Below, one piece after another: positions 1-9,241 of a stretch of 64,000 bases of DNA. The notes below the pieces were generated by a model that was not told the DNA's origin, made no database searches, and saw only the letters and a program-made list of their open reading frames with translations. The stretch is from Dellaglioa algida DSM 15638 (GTDB lineage: Bacteria; Bacillota; Bacilli; Lactobacillales; Lactobacillaceae). Each line of letters opens with the position of its first letter. Positions within the stretch are counted from its first letter, which is position 1. Position numbers and translations under genes: made by a program. Location of the stretch: positions 86,126 through 150,125 of the forward strand of contig NZ_AZDI01000003.1 of NCBI RefSeq assembly GCF_001434695.1, given 5' to 3'.

Positions 1-1
1 A

Positions 2-829
2 GTCGATTCAGGGGCTGATATTCCTAAGGAATTTATGGAACAGGAACATATCTATATGGTGCCCATCTTAATTACATTTAGTGATACAACCTATTTAGAC
101 CGGATTTCTATTTCACCGGAAGAGGTTTACGAACGAATGGAAACTGAAATTCCAACAACGGCAACGCCTTCAGGTGGTTCGATTCAAGATATTTTTGAAC
201 AAATTAAAGCTGATGGTTACACGCATGTTATTTCAACAACTATTTCAAGTGGGCTTTCTGGTACCTATAACGCGATTAAAACATTCGCAAAAACGTCACC
301 ACTAAAAGTTGAGGTTATTGATACAAAGAGTGTTGGTATTGGTGGCGGTTTAGCTGGGATTTTTGCGGCAAACTTAATCAAAGAGGGTAATGACTTCGGC
401 GAAATTGTTACCAAAGTTCAATTAGCCGTCGATGAAAGTAGTGTTTTCTTCTACTTACCAACGTTGCATTATCTTCAAGTTGGTGGTCGTATCGGACGCG
501 TTTCTGGTATCATGGGCAATCTTTTAAATATTAAACCTATTATTTCATGTGACGAAAATGGTATCTACTACCCCGTTGCAAAAGCTCGTGGCGAAAAAGC
601 TGCCTTAAAGAAATTTTTATCACTAGTTGATGATAAAATTGGCGAAACTGAACATTTTGATTTAGCTGTCGCCTATGGCAATAACAAACCTTTGGCTGAA
701 AGCATGCTAAAAGAATTAAAAGAAAATTATCCAAATGCTGAACATATCTATTTCGGGGATGTTTCCCCAGCTCTTGGCGTTCATGCTGGACCCGGCGTTA
801 TTGGTATCGGCATTGAAGTTTTAGATTAA
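2..829 (+). CDS. DegV family fatty-acid-binding protein (5' end outside window)
   Basis: DegV-family proteins bind a fatty acid and several act with fatty acid kinase FakA. The open frame runs from the window edge without an internal start: the first codons read VDSGADIPKEF, matching the family's N-terminal TDS-x-DIP motif, so the gene begins before base 1. The ATG at 35 is internal. Further family features are TPSGGSI near the ligand pocket, the ISSGLSGTYNA loop, GGGLAG, and the GGRIGRVSGIMGNLLNIKPI segment shared by DegV proteins. Only about 10-15 N-terminal residues should be missing. A strong terminator follows the stop. The ligand and partner cannot be read from sequence. Confidence 0.9.
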   Translation, partial: VDSGADIPKEFMEQEHIYMVPILITFSDTTYLDRISISPEEVYERMETEIPTTATPSGGSIQDIFEQIKADGYTHVISTTISSGLSGTYNAIKTFAKTSPLKVEVIDTKSVGIGGGLAGIFAANLIKEGNDFGEIVTKVQLAVDESSVFFYLPTLHYLQVGGRIGRVSGIMGNLLNIKPIISCDENGIYYPVAKARGEKAALKKFLSLVDDKIGETEHFDLAVAYGNNKPLAESMLKELKENYPNAEHIYFGDVSPALGVHAGPGVIGIGIEVLD

Positions 830-863
830 AAAATAACAAACGAACAGAAGCTATTGTTCTAAA

Positions 864-897
864 AAAAAGAATCTTACTTTTTAGTAAGATTCTTTTT
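864..897 (+). terminator. Rho-independent terminator after the DegV gene
   Basis: AAGAATCTTAC pairs with GTAAGATTCTT around a short T-rich loop, with A and T runs on the two flanks. It ends the DegV transcript and, being symmetric, may also work on the minus strand. Confidence 0.85.
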
Positions 898-948
898 TTG
901 GATTAATTTAATAGTCATCGACAGTGGTTATCATTTTTATAAAAAAAC

Positions 949-1542
949 TTAATTCGATTTATTTTCAATAAGAAACTTCATGAATTTTTCTGTACATGTA
1001 TTAATATATTCATCAACATCTTTTTCAGAAATCAACTGGGACTTTATTTGATTACTATCTAAAAAATCCTTATTTAAGTCATTAATTACCTCAGAAATAT
1101 CATTATCTACTATTTCAGTAACGCCTGTCACCATTGCTGGTCTATACTCTAAAGGTTTTAATTTATATTTTTCTATAAGTCTACTATTGAAGTAATGAAA
1201 ATCTGCATAAAATTTCTTTAGGGCTTGTTCTTTAGATTCATTTTTATTTTCAATAATGTCCTTTTGATATATCGTTTTCAACCATATATCATCAGAAATC
1301 AAATGTAAATAATACCCTAATTTGAATGGACTTAACGTTTGCCTATATTTATCCAAAAATATATCGGGAAACATCTCATGCACACCATCTGACTTCATTT
1401 TCATAAAATGAGTTAATTCTTTAGGGGTCTTTGAGTTTTTATTTACATCAGGTGCAATACTCCCAATTAAAAATTCTTCTCCAAAATTAGTTTTACTAAA
1501 AATATTATTTGCTATAGCATAGTGCATGATTCTTGATCCCAT
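949..1542 (-). CDS. Zinc-dependent phospholipase C-like (PF00882-type) protein
   Basis: The protein of about 197 residues carries spaced His/Asp motifs like those of the zinc-dependent phospholipase C / S1-P1 nuclease-like fold: MHYAIAN, GSIAPD, ELTHFM and GYYLHLISDDIW. These suggest a metal-dependent hydrolase, but the substrate is unknown. There is no signal peptide, so it is probably cytoplasmic. I chose the ATG at 1542 because AAAGGAG lies just upstream of it; the longer frame to 1575 has no comparable ribosome site. It stands alone between a terminator and the broken DUF3284 gene. The assignment rests on motif pattern only. Confidence 0.55.
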   Translation of the reverse strand: MGSRIMHYAIANNIFSKTNFGEEFLIGSIAPDVNKNSKTPKELTHFMKMKSDGVHEMFPDIFLDKYRQTLSPFKLGYYLHLISDDIWLKTIYQKDIIENKNESKEQALKKFYADFHYFNSRLIEKYKLKPLEYRPAMVTGVTEIVDNDISEVINDLNKDFLDSNQIKSQLISEKDVDEYINTCTEKFMKFLIENKSN

Positions 1543-1675
1543 GTTTATCTCCTTTTTATCAGAATATCCATACAATAAAGAGCCCTAACCACTGGATGAT
1601 TAGAACTCCTATTAGTTTCCACCAATACTAGCGCTGACGAAAAATTTAGATTATTGCCTCAGATTATATTTTTCA

Positions 1676-2097
1676 TCAGCTAGTTGCGTACTTACCTTCA
1701 ATTTGTTTCATCATTTTTTTAAAATTTCTCTTTTTGAAGAAACTCATCATCATACTCATAAAGACGTCATTCATTTGCTGCATCTTGCCCTTAGAAGTCA
1801 TTGATTCTTTATAACTTAACAAGCAATGGTCGGCGTCAACCGCGGTAATTTCATATCCCACTTCAAACTTGTTACGGTTATTCTCAGTTTGAAAATGATA
1901 GCTTTCATTCTCAACAATTTTAGTTACTTTTAGCGCAGCTGTTTGCGTTTTTGAGAAGTTTTTGTGAATTCAAAATCCTCTAATTGGTTTCTCTTCAACT
2001 TACGACCCGTTTGTGTATGAATATCATATAATACGGATTCCATAATCTGATCAAACAAATAAGTCGCCGGCATTTTTAATTTTATTTCCATTTCCAT
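1676..2097 (-). pseudogene. DUF3284 family protein, frameshifted
   Basis: Translation from the ATG at 2097 (GGAGG 9 bases upstream) starts MEMEIKLKMPATYLFDQIME and stops early after KTSQK. Adding one base to the A5 run (T5 on the plus strand, 1948-1952) restores a continuous protein of about 140 residues through TAALKVTKIVENESYHF, GYEITAVDADHCLLSYKE and the basic KMMKQIEGKYATS C-terminus. This is the size and form of DUF3284 proteins, which commonly accompany cellobiose PTS operons. It lies 19 bases after the GH1 gene, so it was the last gene of the cel operon. The break could be a real inactivation, a phase-variable homopolymer, or a sequencing error. Confidence 0.75.
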
Positions 2098-2116
2098 AAG
2101 TCAGTGCCTCCACATT

Positions 2117-3523
2117 TTAGTCGCTAAATCCATTTTGTTCTGTCATTTCTTTAAACCAGTACCCACTCTTTTTAATTGTCCGCTTAGCCTCATTATCCAA
2201 ATCAACACTAATAAATCCATAACGATTCTTATAGGCGTTCAACCATGACCAATTATCCATACAAGTCCACATATGGTACCCATGAACATTACTACCTTCT
2301 TCGAGCGCCTTATGCACCCATTTCAGATGGTCTTGAATAAATTCAATTCGATAATCATCATTAATTTGACCATCAGCGTTAATAAATCTAGCTTCGTCTT
2401 CAACGCCCATCCCATTTTCAGAGATAAAACAATTAATATTACCGTAATTATCTTTAATATTAATCAGCGCATCATAAATGCCTTTTTCATATATTTCCCA
2501 ACCACGATACGGGTTCAATTTTTTCCCCGGCATATCATATACCGTATAGAAGTCTTCGGGCATCCAACCGTTCTCACCTTCTGGTTCAACCTGAATTTCT
2601 TTTGCTGCCGCTCGTCTTGGTTGATAATAGTTTACACCTAATAAATCAATCGTATTTTCTTTAATGATAGCTAAATCACTTTGGTGATAGGTTGGCATTA
2701 AGTCATACTCACCTAACCAATCAACGATATCACTTGGAAATGTCCCTTTAATTGCGGGATCTAAAAATGAACGGTTAAAGAAACCATCTACGAATTTAGC
2801 TGCCTTAACATCTGCCGGATTTGTATCATCCTTAGGATACGTGGGCATTAAGTTTAAAATAATCCCAATCGTACCACCTAAATTAAGTGCATGATACTTT
2901 TCGACCGCTTTAGCACTTGCTAAAGCCTCATGATAAGCCACTTGGACACCATGCTTTAAATTCCGTTCATCGGGTAAGTGCCACCCATATAAATAACCAC
3001 CTTCGACGGGAACAATTGGTTCATTTTGAGTAAACCATTTCTTAACTCGATCACCAAATAATTTAAAACACTTTTCTGCATAATCGGTATATAAATCAAC
3101 CACTTCACGGTTTAACCAACCACCATTTTCTTGTAATACCATCGGCATATCGAAATGATACAAATTAATAAACGGTTCAATTCCGGCGGCAATTAAATCA
3201 TCAATTAAATGATTATAAAAGGTGACGGCTTCTGGATTGACTTCCCCCGTAAATGGATTTGGAATTAATCGTGACCATTGAATTGAAGTTCGATATGAAT
3301 TATGGCCAGTTTGTTTCATCAGAGATATATCTTCTTGGTACTTTTGATAAACCATCGATGTTTTTTCCGGACCGACTTGATTAAAAAACTTTTCGGGAGC
3401 CGTTTGATACCAAGCATCCCAGATATTATCAGCTTTGCCATCGCCCGCAACGCGTCCTTCAGATTGTGGGCCACTCGCAGCGGAACCCCACCAGAAATCT
3501 TTTGGAAATTCATATTTAGCCAT
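2117..3523 (-). CDS. 6-phospho-beta-glucosidase, GH1 family
   Basis: It hydrolyses phosphorylated cellobiose or aryl-beta-glucosides delivered by the adjacent PTS into glucose-6-phosphate and glucose. The 468-residue length is normal for GH1. The acid/base lies in TQNEP (Glu168) and the nucleophile in FISENGMG (Glu369). The C-terminal NWSWLNAYKNRYGF resembles the phosphate-binding segment of GH1 enzymes active on 6-phosphates. AAAGGAG precedes the ATG. The gene follows IIC after 66 bases that contain a stem-loop (about 3546-3581), perhaps an mRNA processing or stability element. Activity on 6-phospho-beta-galactosides cannot be excluded. Confidence 0.93.
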   Translation of the reverse strand: MAKYEFPKDFWWGSAASGPQSEGRVAGDGKADNIWDAWYQTAPEKFFNQVGPEKTSMVYQKYQEDISLMKQTGHNSYRTSIQWSRLIPNPFTGEVNPEAVTFYNHLIDDLIAAGIEPFINLYHFDMPMVLQENGGWLNREVVDLYTDYAEKCFKLFGDRVKKWFTQNEPIVPVEGGYLYGWHLPDERNLKHGVQVAYHEALASAKAVEKYHALNLGGTIGIILNLMPTYPKDDTNPADVKAAKFVDGFFNRSFLDPAIKGTFPSDIVDWLGEYDLMPTYHQSDLAIIKENTIDLLGVNYYQPRRAAAKEIQVEPEGENGWMPEDFYTVYDMPGKKLNPYRGWEIYEKGIYDALINIKDNYGNINCFISENGMGVEDEARFINADGQINDDYRIEFIQDHLKWVHKALEEGSNVHGYHMWTCMDNWSWLNAYKNRYGFISVDLDNEAKRTIKKSGYWFKEMTEQNGFSD

Positions 3524-3589
3524 AGTAAACTCCTTTATTTAGCACAAAATCCCTCTACATAAATTACGTAAAGAGATTTGCTTTTTATT

Positions 3590-4873
3590 TTATTTGTTGT
3601 CCAAAGCTTCTTCTTCAGCTTTTTCGACTTCTTTTGTTGCTAAGATAACAAATGGTGCATAGATTAATGCAGAGATAACCACATTGACTGCGGCTAAAAC
3701 ACCACCTGCCATACTCTTAGTTGCCAAGATTCCGCCAATAATTGGTGGTGTAACCCAAGGGGGCATTACCGTGGCTGCTGGCACAATTCCGGTAGCAGTT
3801 GCCACATAGGCAACGGTCACAAGTACCATTGGTGTTAAGATAAATGGTACAAACATGATTGGGTTCAACACAATTGGTAATCCAAACATCATGGGTTCGT
3901 TAATGTTAAAGATTCCAGGAGCTGCTGACAGTGAACTAATCATTTTGTAAGGTTTGTTTTTACGACCAACGATGAAAATGGCAATAATTAAACCAATTGT
4001 TGCACCAGTTCCACCTAAGTTAACGAATGAATCAAAGAATGGTTTGTTAACAATAAATGGAATTGCTTTACCTTCACTAAGTGCTTTAACGTTAGCTGCA
4101 ATAGCAGGTGCGTTAATTGTTTGCATTAGTGGATCAATCATATTAGCACCATGCAATCCAAAGAACCATAAGAATGGTGCGATGAATGCTAATAATAATG
4201 CTGATGGATATGAGTTTGCCAAGCCCATGAATGGTTCTTGAACAAGTTTGTAGAATGATGCAATAATATCAGTTACGCCGAATCCTTGGAATAATGTATT
4301 AATAAAGGCAAAGATTGTGACAACAATCATTGCTGGAAATAATGATGCGAATGCTTTTGCTACAGCAGGTGGAACACCATCAGGCATGTTGATAATTAAG
4401 TGTTTGTTACCACTTAAACGTTGGAATAATTCTCCTGAAATTAACGCAACAAGAAGTGCTACGAATAATCCTGTTGAAGTCATACCAGCTAATTGTAAGC
4501 CGCCAAGTGCAAAGAATGAAGCAACTGATACTGTACCAGCAGCCATACCATCTTTACCGTATGATTTTGCAACGTTATGAGCGACTAAGAATGCAATGAA
4601 TAATGACATAATACCAAAACTTGCATTCCAAACACCGCCACCTAAACTTTTCCAAATTGGCGCTTCATTAACTATTTTAGGAAATAGTCCATCCATGAAA
4701 TTTGTAAATCCGGGGATAGGAAGGTTATTAACCAATGTTCCTAAGGCACCCAAAATCATAAGAGGCATGATAACAACGAAAGCATCTCGAATTGCTATTA
4801 AATGTCTCTGTGCGCCTATTTTTGAAGCTACTGGGATGAAGTGAATATCCATCCATTTTATAAATTTATCCAT
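3590..4873 (-). CDS. celB: PTS cellobiose/beta-glucoside EIIC permease
   Basis: Membrane permease of the lactose/cellobiose PTS family. It imports a beta-glucoside while IIB phosphorylates it. The 427 residues form the usual run of hydrophobic helices, with family segments such as LIAIRDAFVVIMPLMILGA near the N-terminus, GVPPAVAKAFASL, FGLHGANMIDP, and FNINEPMMFGLPIVLNPIM, where the Asn-Glu-Pro belongs to the sugar site. It is third in the IIB-IIA-IIC-GH1 operon with a GGAGG ribosome site. A second IIC of the same family lies at 40834-42132. Confidence 0.92.
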   Translation of the reverse strand: MDKFIKWMDIHFIPVASKIGAQRHLIAIRDAFVVIMPLMILGALGTLVNNLPIPGFTNFMDGLFPKIVNEAPIWKSLGGGVWNASFGIMSLFIAFLVAHNVAKSYGKDGMAAGTVSVASFFALGGLQLAGMTSTGLFVALLVALISGELFQRLSGNKHLIINMPDGVPPAVAKAFASLFPAMIVVTIFAFINTLFQGFGVTDIIASFYKLVQEPFMGLANSYPSALLLAFIAPFLWFFGLHGANMIDPLMQTINAPAIAANVKALSEGKAIPFIVNKPFFDSFVNLGGTGATIGLIIAIFIVGRKNKPYKMISSLSAAPGIFNINEPMMFGLPIVLNPIMFVPFILTPMVLVTVAYVATATGIVPAATVMPPWVTPPIIGGILATKSMAGGVLAAVNVVISALIYAPFVILATKEVEKAEEEALDNK

Positions 4874-4900
4874 GAGTAGTTCCTCCTTAAATTCTGATAC

Positions 4901-5218
4901 TTACCCGATCTTTTTGTACATGTCCACTACCTCACCGGCTAAGTCTCTGAATGTAATTGCATTCATTAAATGGTCTTGTCCATGGACCATTAATAAACTA
5001 ACTGGTACCGGATCCCCTGAGGCTTCTTGCGTTAACATTGCTGTTTGAGAATGATGCGCCTCAATTAATGATTTATCGGCATCGGCTAATTTAGCAGCCG
5101 CCGTCTCAAAATCACCTTTTTTTGCGGCATGGATTGCTTCCATAGAATCACTCTTAGCGTTTCCGCCATTCACAATCAACCCCATGATTGTTTGCATTTG
5201 TGCATCATTTTCATTCAT
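4901..5218 (-). CDS. celC: PTS lactose/cellobiose EIIA subunit
   Basis: Cytoplasmic trimeric helical IIA that passes phosphate from HPr to IIB. The phospho-histidine is the first His of AHHSQT (about residue 55), fitting the family pattern AHxxQT. The 105-residue length is standard. I prefer the ATG at 5218, which begins MNENDAQMQT. A GTG at 5230 is also in frame, but the ribosome site AAAGGG lies too close to it. It is 18 bases after IIB. The second IIC in the window has no IIA of its own and may use this one. Confidence 0.92.
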   Translation of the reverse strand: MNENDAQMQTIMGLIVNGGNAKSDSMEAIHAAKKGDFETAAAKLADADKSLIEAHHSQTAMLTQEASGDPVPVSLLMVHGQDHLMNAITFRDLAGEVVDMYKKIG

Positions 5219-5236
5219 AATTGTGACCACCCTTTT

Positions 5237-5548
5237 TTATTTAAGTAATGTTTTAGCTGTTGCGAGTACTTTTTCGCCGTTCATCATGCCATAATCTTGC
5301 ATGTTGATGACTTCTACCGGAATATCTTTATCGGCAACTTTTTTCTCAAATTCGTCTTTCATAAAACGAACTTGTGGGCCTAGCATCAAAACATCAACTG
5401 GTTTTGATTCAAGCATTGAATCTGCTTCTGAAGCACCAACCGCAAAAATTTCTGAATCGTAATTTTCTGCTGCTGCTGCTTTTTGCATTTTTGATACTAG
5501 TAAACTTGTACTCATCCCTGCTGAACAAACTAACATAATTGTTTTCAT
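5237..5548 (-). CDS. celA: PTS cellobiose EIIB subunit
   Basis: Cytoplasmic IIB of the lactose/cellobiose family. The phospho-cysteine is Cys8 in LVCSAGMSTSLL, followed by VLMLGPQVRFM typical of the fold. The 103-residue length is standard. It is the first gene of the cel operon. GGAGTGG precedes the ATG and a sigma-54 promoter lies 40-50 bases upstream, so the operon is expected to depend on RpoN and the LevR-type activator encoded upstream. Confidence 0.94.
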   Translation of the reverse strand: MKTIMLVCSAGMSTSLLVSKMQKAAAAENYDSEIFAVGASEADSMLESKPVDVLMLGPQVRFMKDEFEKKVADKDIPVEVINMQDYGMMNGEKVLATAKTLLK

Positions 5549-5586
5549 AATTTACCACTCCTTTTTCTATTTATACTCTTATATAC

Positions 5587-5602
5587 GCAAGTTCCGTGCC
5601 AA
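5587..5602 (-). promoter_or_regulatory. Sigma-54 (RpoN) promoter of the cel operon
   Basis: On the minus strand the sequence reads TTGGCACG-GAAC-TTGC, an exact match to the -24 (TGGCACG) / -12 (TTGC) consensus with the required 4-base gap. The -24 GG is at 5599-5600 and the -12 GC at 5587-5588, putting the start near 5575. The neighbouring gene encodes an AAA+ activator with a GAYTGA sigma-54 contact loop, which agrees. Confidence 0.9.
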
Positions 5603-5658
5603 AAATAAAAGGTCTTAGAAAACGCTTACCGAAAGCGTTTTCTAAGACCTTTTATTTT
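5602..5658 (-). terminator. 26-bp perfect inverted repeat between levR-type gene and cel operon
   Basis: The arms 5602-5627 and 5633-5658 are perfectly complementary with a 5-base loop and are A/T-rich at the base. It should terminate the activator transcript. It also abuts the -24 box of the cel promoter. The upper stem contains AGAAAACGCTT, which resembles a cre half, so a second role in DNA binding is possible. Confidence 0.8.
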
Positions 5659-5680
5659 ACTTACACACTGTGGTTTGTGA

Positions 5681-8410
5681 CTACACACTGATTTTATTCA
5701 ATGTATTACCCATAAATATTTGGACAATATAGGCAACTTCATCATCTGAAATCGTAATATTATACATTTTTTCGACAATAATCAGTGCTGTTTTAACAAT
5801 TTCCATCTGTAAATGTTTTTCAGCTGAATATTCTTGAATGTTATCAAACGGTTTAATCGGTTGATCTTTTAGTCTTGAATCTACTAGGAAAGCTAAATGC
5901 ATCATAATACCCACAATAATTTCAGGATCGAGAACAATCTGTAAATCCGATTGAATTTTAATAATCATTGTTTGAATAGTATGAATTAAATCAGGTACCG
6001 AATTAACAGAGTTAATGCTGCCCTCTAACGCTGTAATCGTTTCCTGTGTTAAATCACTATCAGATAGCATTCGTTGTAAGACTTGTAATGTTTCATCATT
6101 GAAGATATCAAGAGCTGAGAAAAATGGCACTCTTTGATAAGAAACTTCAACGGTTCCAACAATCGCCTTCACATCATAATCCCGCATTAATGTGTTTATA
6201 TGTTTTTTAAAAGCATCTTTTTCTAAATACTGCATTCGGATAACTTTTACTTCATCTTCATTTACAATTGGCACAATTCGATCATACAATCTGGCTGCGA
6301 CCCCTTCACCAGTGAAACAAGCAACGATAACCGCTTTTTTTCTAGGACGCATATGGAAAAATTGTTCCTTAACGGATGATTCAAAAATATGTTGCGCGTT
6401 CGCGTAGATATCTTCTAGTTCACGTCCAGCAATCGCAATTCTTAACGATTCAAGGACGACCAGCGTACTGGTCATTGAAACTGCTCGAATATTAATTCCC
6501 GTTTCTTCACCTAACATTGAAGCGAAACTGGTTAACGAGCCCATATCCGTTAAAAGGAGTAGTCCTTTTTTCAACTGTTCTTGACTGTCTAATACGTAAT
6601 CCCGAACTTGATCATAAATTTCTGAGACATTCACATCCAGTGGCATATTAATTGCCTTCCCTTTTGTTGTTCCCAGTAATTCCTGAGCCGTTTGTAACAT
6701 TGAAGAAGCAGTTGATGCGCCATGCATTAATACAATGATACCGACCTTAATTTCATTTTGTTGTTTCTTTTCGCTTAAGTCGGTACTTAAAAACATTGTT
6801 ATAAATCCAATTTCATCTAATGGAATCTCAATATCAAACTCATGTTCAATTCTATCGGCCATCTCCAAAGCCACACGAAATGCCTTTGGGTTTTTTTGGC
6901 GTAAGTTATTTAGGTCGGGATGCACGATTGCGACATTTTTTCTAATGCGTTCGATCGCGCTAACCAGATGTAATCCAAAAGCAAAACGCGCGCTTTCATT
7001 ATACTTTTGACCCAATTTATTTTGGGCCAAATCGTAAACTTCATTGGTAACTGCCCAAACATCATCTGGTAATAATTCTTTACGGACGCCCTCACCAGAT
7101 AATTGTTCAATATAATCTTTGAAATAACCCTTATTATCCGAATCAATTAACATTTTAAGATTTAATGACTTTAAATTTTGTTGATCAGTTTCACTGACCT
7201 TTTTATCAATTGTTTCATAGACAGTTGGTTTTTGGTCATTCTTTTCAACCGTCTCATTATTTTTAAACGTAACAACCTGTGTATTCTTTTCATTTGTTCT
7301 TTTTGCTATGCGATCCATTAAAACATCAATTTTCTTATATTTTGATTTACCTTCTAAACGCCCTTTTTGAACATTTAATGGGAGGTCCTTTAATCGAATA
7401 TATAATGACGTTGCATCATGCGTTCTGAAATACAAAAAAGCCTTCGCACAAACAACTTTAATATCCCGTTGAATTTGGCCAATATTCGCCTCTGGTTCAT
7501 ACAACATTAAAGCAAGCATCGCATCACGTTCAACAATAATATCCTGATTTAACCGCCCAACTTCTTGTTCAAAGAAGTTCATAACCATTCCGTAACGTTC
7601 ATCAATTGTCCGTTTTGAGATGGGCGGTAAAGTAATTGCCATCGGAATTCGACGATTGAACGTACTCAAAAAGTTTTCAGACGTCTCAGTTGTTGCGCCA
7701 ATAATCTGGACGCTGGCCTCTTTAGTGATTGATGATTCACCCAAAGGTCGATAAAACCCTTTATCAATAAAGGTAAAGAGCATCTCTTGTCCCTCAGGAG
7801 GTAATCGATGTATTTCATCTAAAAATAAAATACCACCGTCAGCTTTTTCCATCAGTCCCTGCTTATCTTGATCAGCGCCCGTATATGCCCCCTTTTTCAC
7901 ACCAAATATATGTGCAAAAAGTAATTGTGGATTATTTGCATAATCCGCACAGTTAAATCGAATGAACGGTGCATCCCCTTTAACCATTTCTGACTCCAAC
8001 GCAAATTGATACATACATTCAGCAAACAAGGATTTCCCAGTTCCAGTTTCACCAAAAATAATAGTGTGTAACCCTCTTGGTGGGTACAAAATAGCCGCTT
8101 CCGCCTGTTGAATCATAACTTTTAACGAATCATCCGAGCCAATTAATTTTTTGAAGCTCATTTCTTTTACACTTTTATCATTAATCTTTTTCTGCCGTAT
8201 CTCTTTTTCTTCAACTGACGACCATTGATACAAGACAGGTCGTCCCTCGCTCTTAGTAACATCACCATTTTTGTACAAATCATTCAAATAACGACTGACA
8301 TTTGCGCGGTTACACTCAAGCTCATCCGCAATTTGTGTCGCATTCATTACCGTTCCTTTATTTTTTAAAAGGTTAGCAATATCATTTTTTCGATCTCCCA
8401 AATTATCCAC
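5681..8410 (-). CDS. LevR/CelR-type sigma-54-dependent PTS transcription activator
   Basis: It activates the downstream cel operon by ATP-driven opening of the sigma-54 promoter. Domain order is: winged-helix DNA binding (about 1-65), AAA+ domain with Walker A GETGTGKS (120-127), sigma-54 contact loop GAYTGA (174-179; Tyr replaces the usual Phe) and Walker B GGILFLDEI (192-200), then a first PRD (FAFGLHLVSAIERI), an EIIA-Man-like domain (IIVLMHGASTASSM), an EIIB-Gat-like part, and a C-terminal PRD (MMHLAFLVDSRL). PRD histidines would be phosphorylated by HPr or EIIB to signal sugar supply. The 909-residue length is typical of LevR/ManR/CelR. RpoN itself is not in the window. Confidence 0.93.
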   Translation of the reverse strand: MDNLGDRKNDIANLLKNKGTVMNATQIADELECNRANVSRYLNDLYKNGDVTKSEGRPVLYQWSSVEEKEIRQKKINDKSVKEMSFKKLIGSDDSLKVMIQQAEAAILYPPRGLHTIIFGETGTGKSLFAECMYQFALESEMVKGDAPFIRFNCADYANNPQLLFAHIFGVKKGAYTGADQDKQGLMEKADGGILFLDEIHRLPPEGQEMLFTFIDKGFYRPLGESSITKEASVQIIGATTETSENFLSTFNRRIPMAITLPPISKRTIDERYGMVMNFFEQEVGRLNQDIIVERDAMLALMLYEPEANIGQIQRDIKVVCAKAFLYFRTHDATSLYIRLKDLPLNVQKGRLEGKSKYKKIDVLMDRIAKRTNEKNTQVVTFKNNETVEKNDQKPTVYETIDKKVSETDQQNLKSLNLKMLIDSDNKGYFKDYIEQLSGEGVRKELLPDDVWAVTNEVYDLAQNKLGQKYNESARFAFGLHLVSAIERIRKNVAIVHPDLNNLRQKNPKAFRVALEMADRIEHEFDIEIPLDEIGFITMFLSTDLSEKKQQNEIKVGIIVLMHGASTASSMLQTAQELLGTTKGKAINMPLDVNVSEIYDQVRDYVLDSQEQLKKGLLLLTDMGSLTSFASMLGEETGINIRAVSMTSTLVVLESLRIAIAGRELEDIYANAQHIFESSVKEQFFHMRPRKKAVIVACFTGEGVAARLYDRIVPIVNEDEVKVIRMQYLEKDAFKKHINTLMRDYDVKAIVGTVEVSYQRVPFFSALDIFNDETLQVLQRMLSDSDLTQETITALEGSINSVNSVPDLIHTIQTMIIKIQSDLQIVLDPEIIVGIMMHLAFLVDSRLKDQPIKPFDNIQEYSAEKHLQMEIVKTALIIVEKMYNITISDDEVAYIVQIFMGNTLNKISV

Positions 8411-8436
8411 AACTCCCTACTTATTAACGAAAAACA

Positions 8437-8459
8437 AGAAAACGCTTACCTTGATTATA
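8437..8459 (-). promoter_or_regulatory. Promoter -10 and cre-like box of the LevR-type activator gene
   Basis: On the minus strand TATAAT (8454-8459) lies upstream of the gene, and AGAAAACGCTTACC (plus-strand reading, 8437-8450) just downstream matches the cre consensus at most positions. CcpA binding there would block transcription when glucose is present. The -35 is weak. Confidence 0.5.
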
Positions 8460-8587
8460 ACGCAACCCCACCCTATTTACACACTAATCTTAAATTGTCT
8501 ATAGAGGTACCTATTTAGTTGCAAAACCGTTACTGTAACGCTATTATAAAGTTACTTATTCCGAACCGATTTTTAGGGGGCTTTACT

Positions 8588-9241
8588 ATGAAACTCGACC
8601 GCGTACAGGCCTTTAGCGATGGTGTTTTTTCAATTTTAATTACAATTATGGTACTTGAATTTCACATAGATAATTTTAAACCAGGACATTTATTCAATGA
8701 AGTACTTAACCAATGGCCAATATTTGGGACGTATCTCATTTCATACTTGTACGTGGGTACCTTGTGGTTATTCCATCATGATTATATTGCTGGATTGAAG
8801 ATTACCGATAGAGGCTTAAATATTTTAAATTTACTGATGCTCTTTTCAATTACATTAATTAATTATCCAATGACGTTAATATCAGCCGTTCTGGCATCCG
8901 GTAATACGCCAGATATCCGTACGGCGTTCATTTTTTACGATTTGGTTGCACTGTTTATCTCGGGAACATTTTTACTGATTTATTTTTATGTTAACCAGCA
9001 TTCTTATTTAAAATCAAAAGCAAAACCAGAATCATATTACCAATCGATTCGCTTTGATCCGCTTGGTTCAATGGCCATTTATGGGACATCAATTGCCTTA
9101 TCGTTTGTTAATATTTGGTTATCTGGATTTCTTCTTGTAGCCGGTATTATCTATCATTTCATTGCTTATATTCGGATGAGTGCTAGTGAAGATCTTGCCG
9201 AAAAACTTGCATTAAACAAAAAAAATCTTACTGGTAAGTAA
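8588..9241 (+). CDS. TMEM175-family (DUF1211) membrane protein, probable potassium channel
   Basis: Bacterial TMEM175 proteins form tetrameric K+-conducting channels. The N-terminal RVQAFSDGVFSI contains the conserved R-x-x-x-FSD motif of helix 1, and about six hydrophobic segments follow in 217 residues. I chose ATG 8588 because it has a G-rich ribosome site (AGGGGGG) and starts MKLDRVQAFSDG; the longer frame to 8519 lacks support. A terminator stem overlaps the last codons. A paralogue with FTD instead of FSD is at 29682-30281. Confidence 0.85.
   Translation: MKLDRVQAFSDGVFSILITIMVLEFHIDNFKPGHLFNEVLNQWPIFGTYLISYLYVGTLWLFHHDYIAGLKITDRGLNILNLLMLFSITLINYPMTLISAVLASGNTPDIRTAFIFYDLVALFISGTFLLIYFYVNQHSYLKSKAKPESYYQSIRFDPLGSMAIYGTSIALSFVNIWLSGFLLVAGIIYHFIAYIRMSASEDLAEKLALNKKNLTGK

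Noticed and set aside
35..829. DegV gene starting at ATG 35
   Set aside because: Upstream codons to the window edge encode the family's VDSGADIP motif, so the ATG is internal and the gene is cut by the window.
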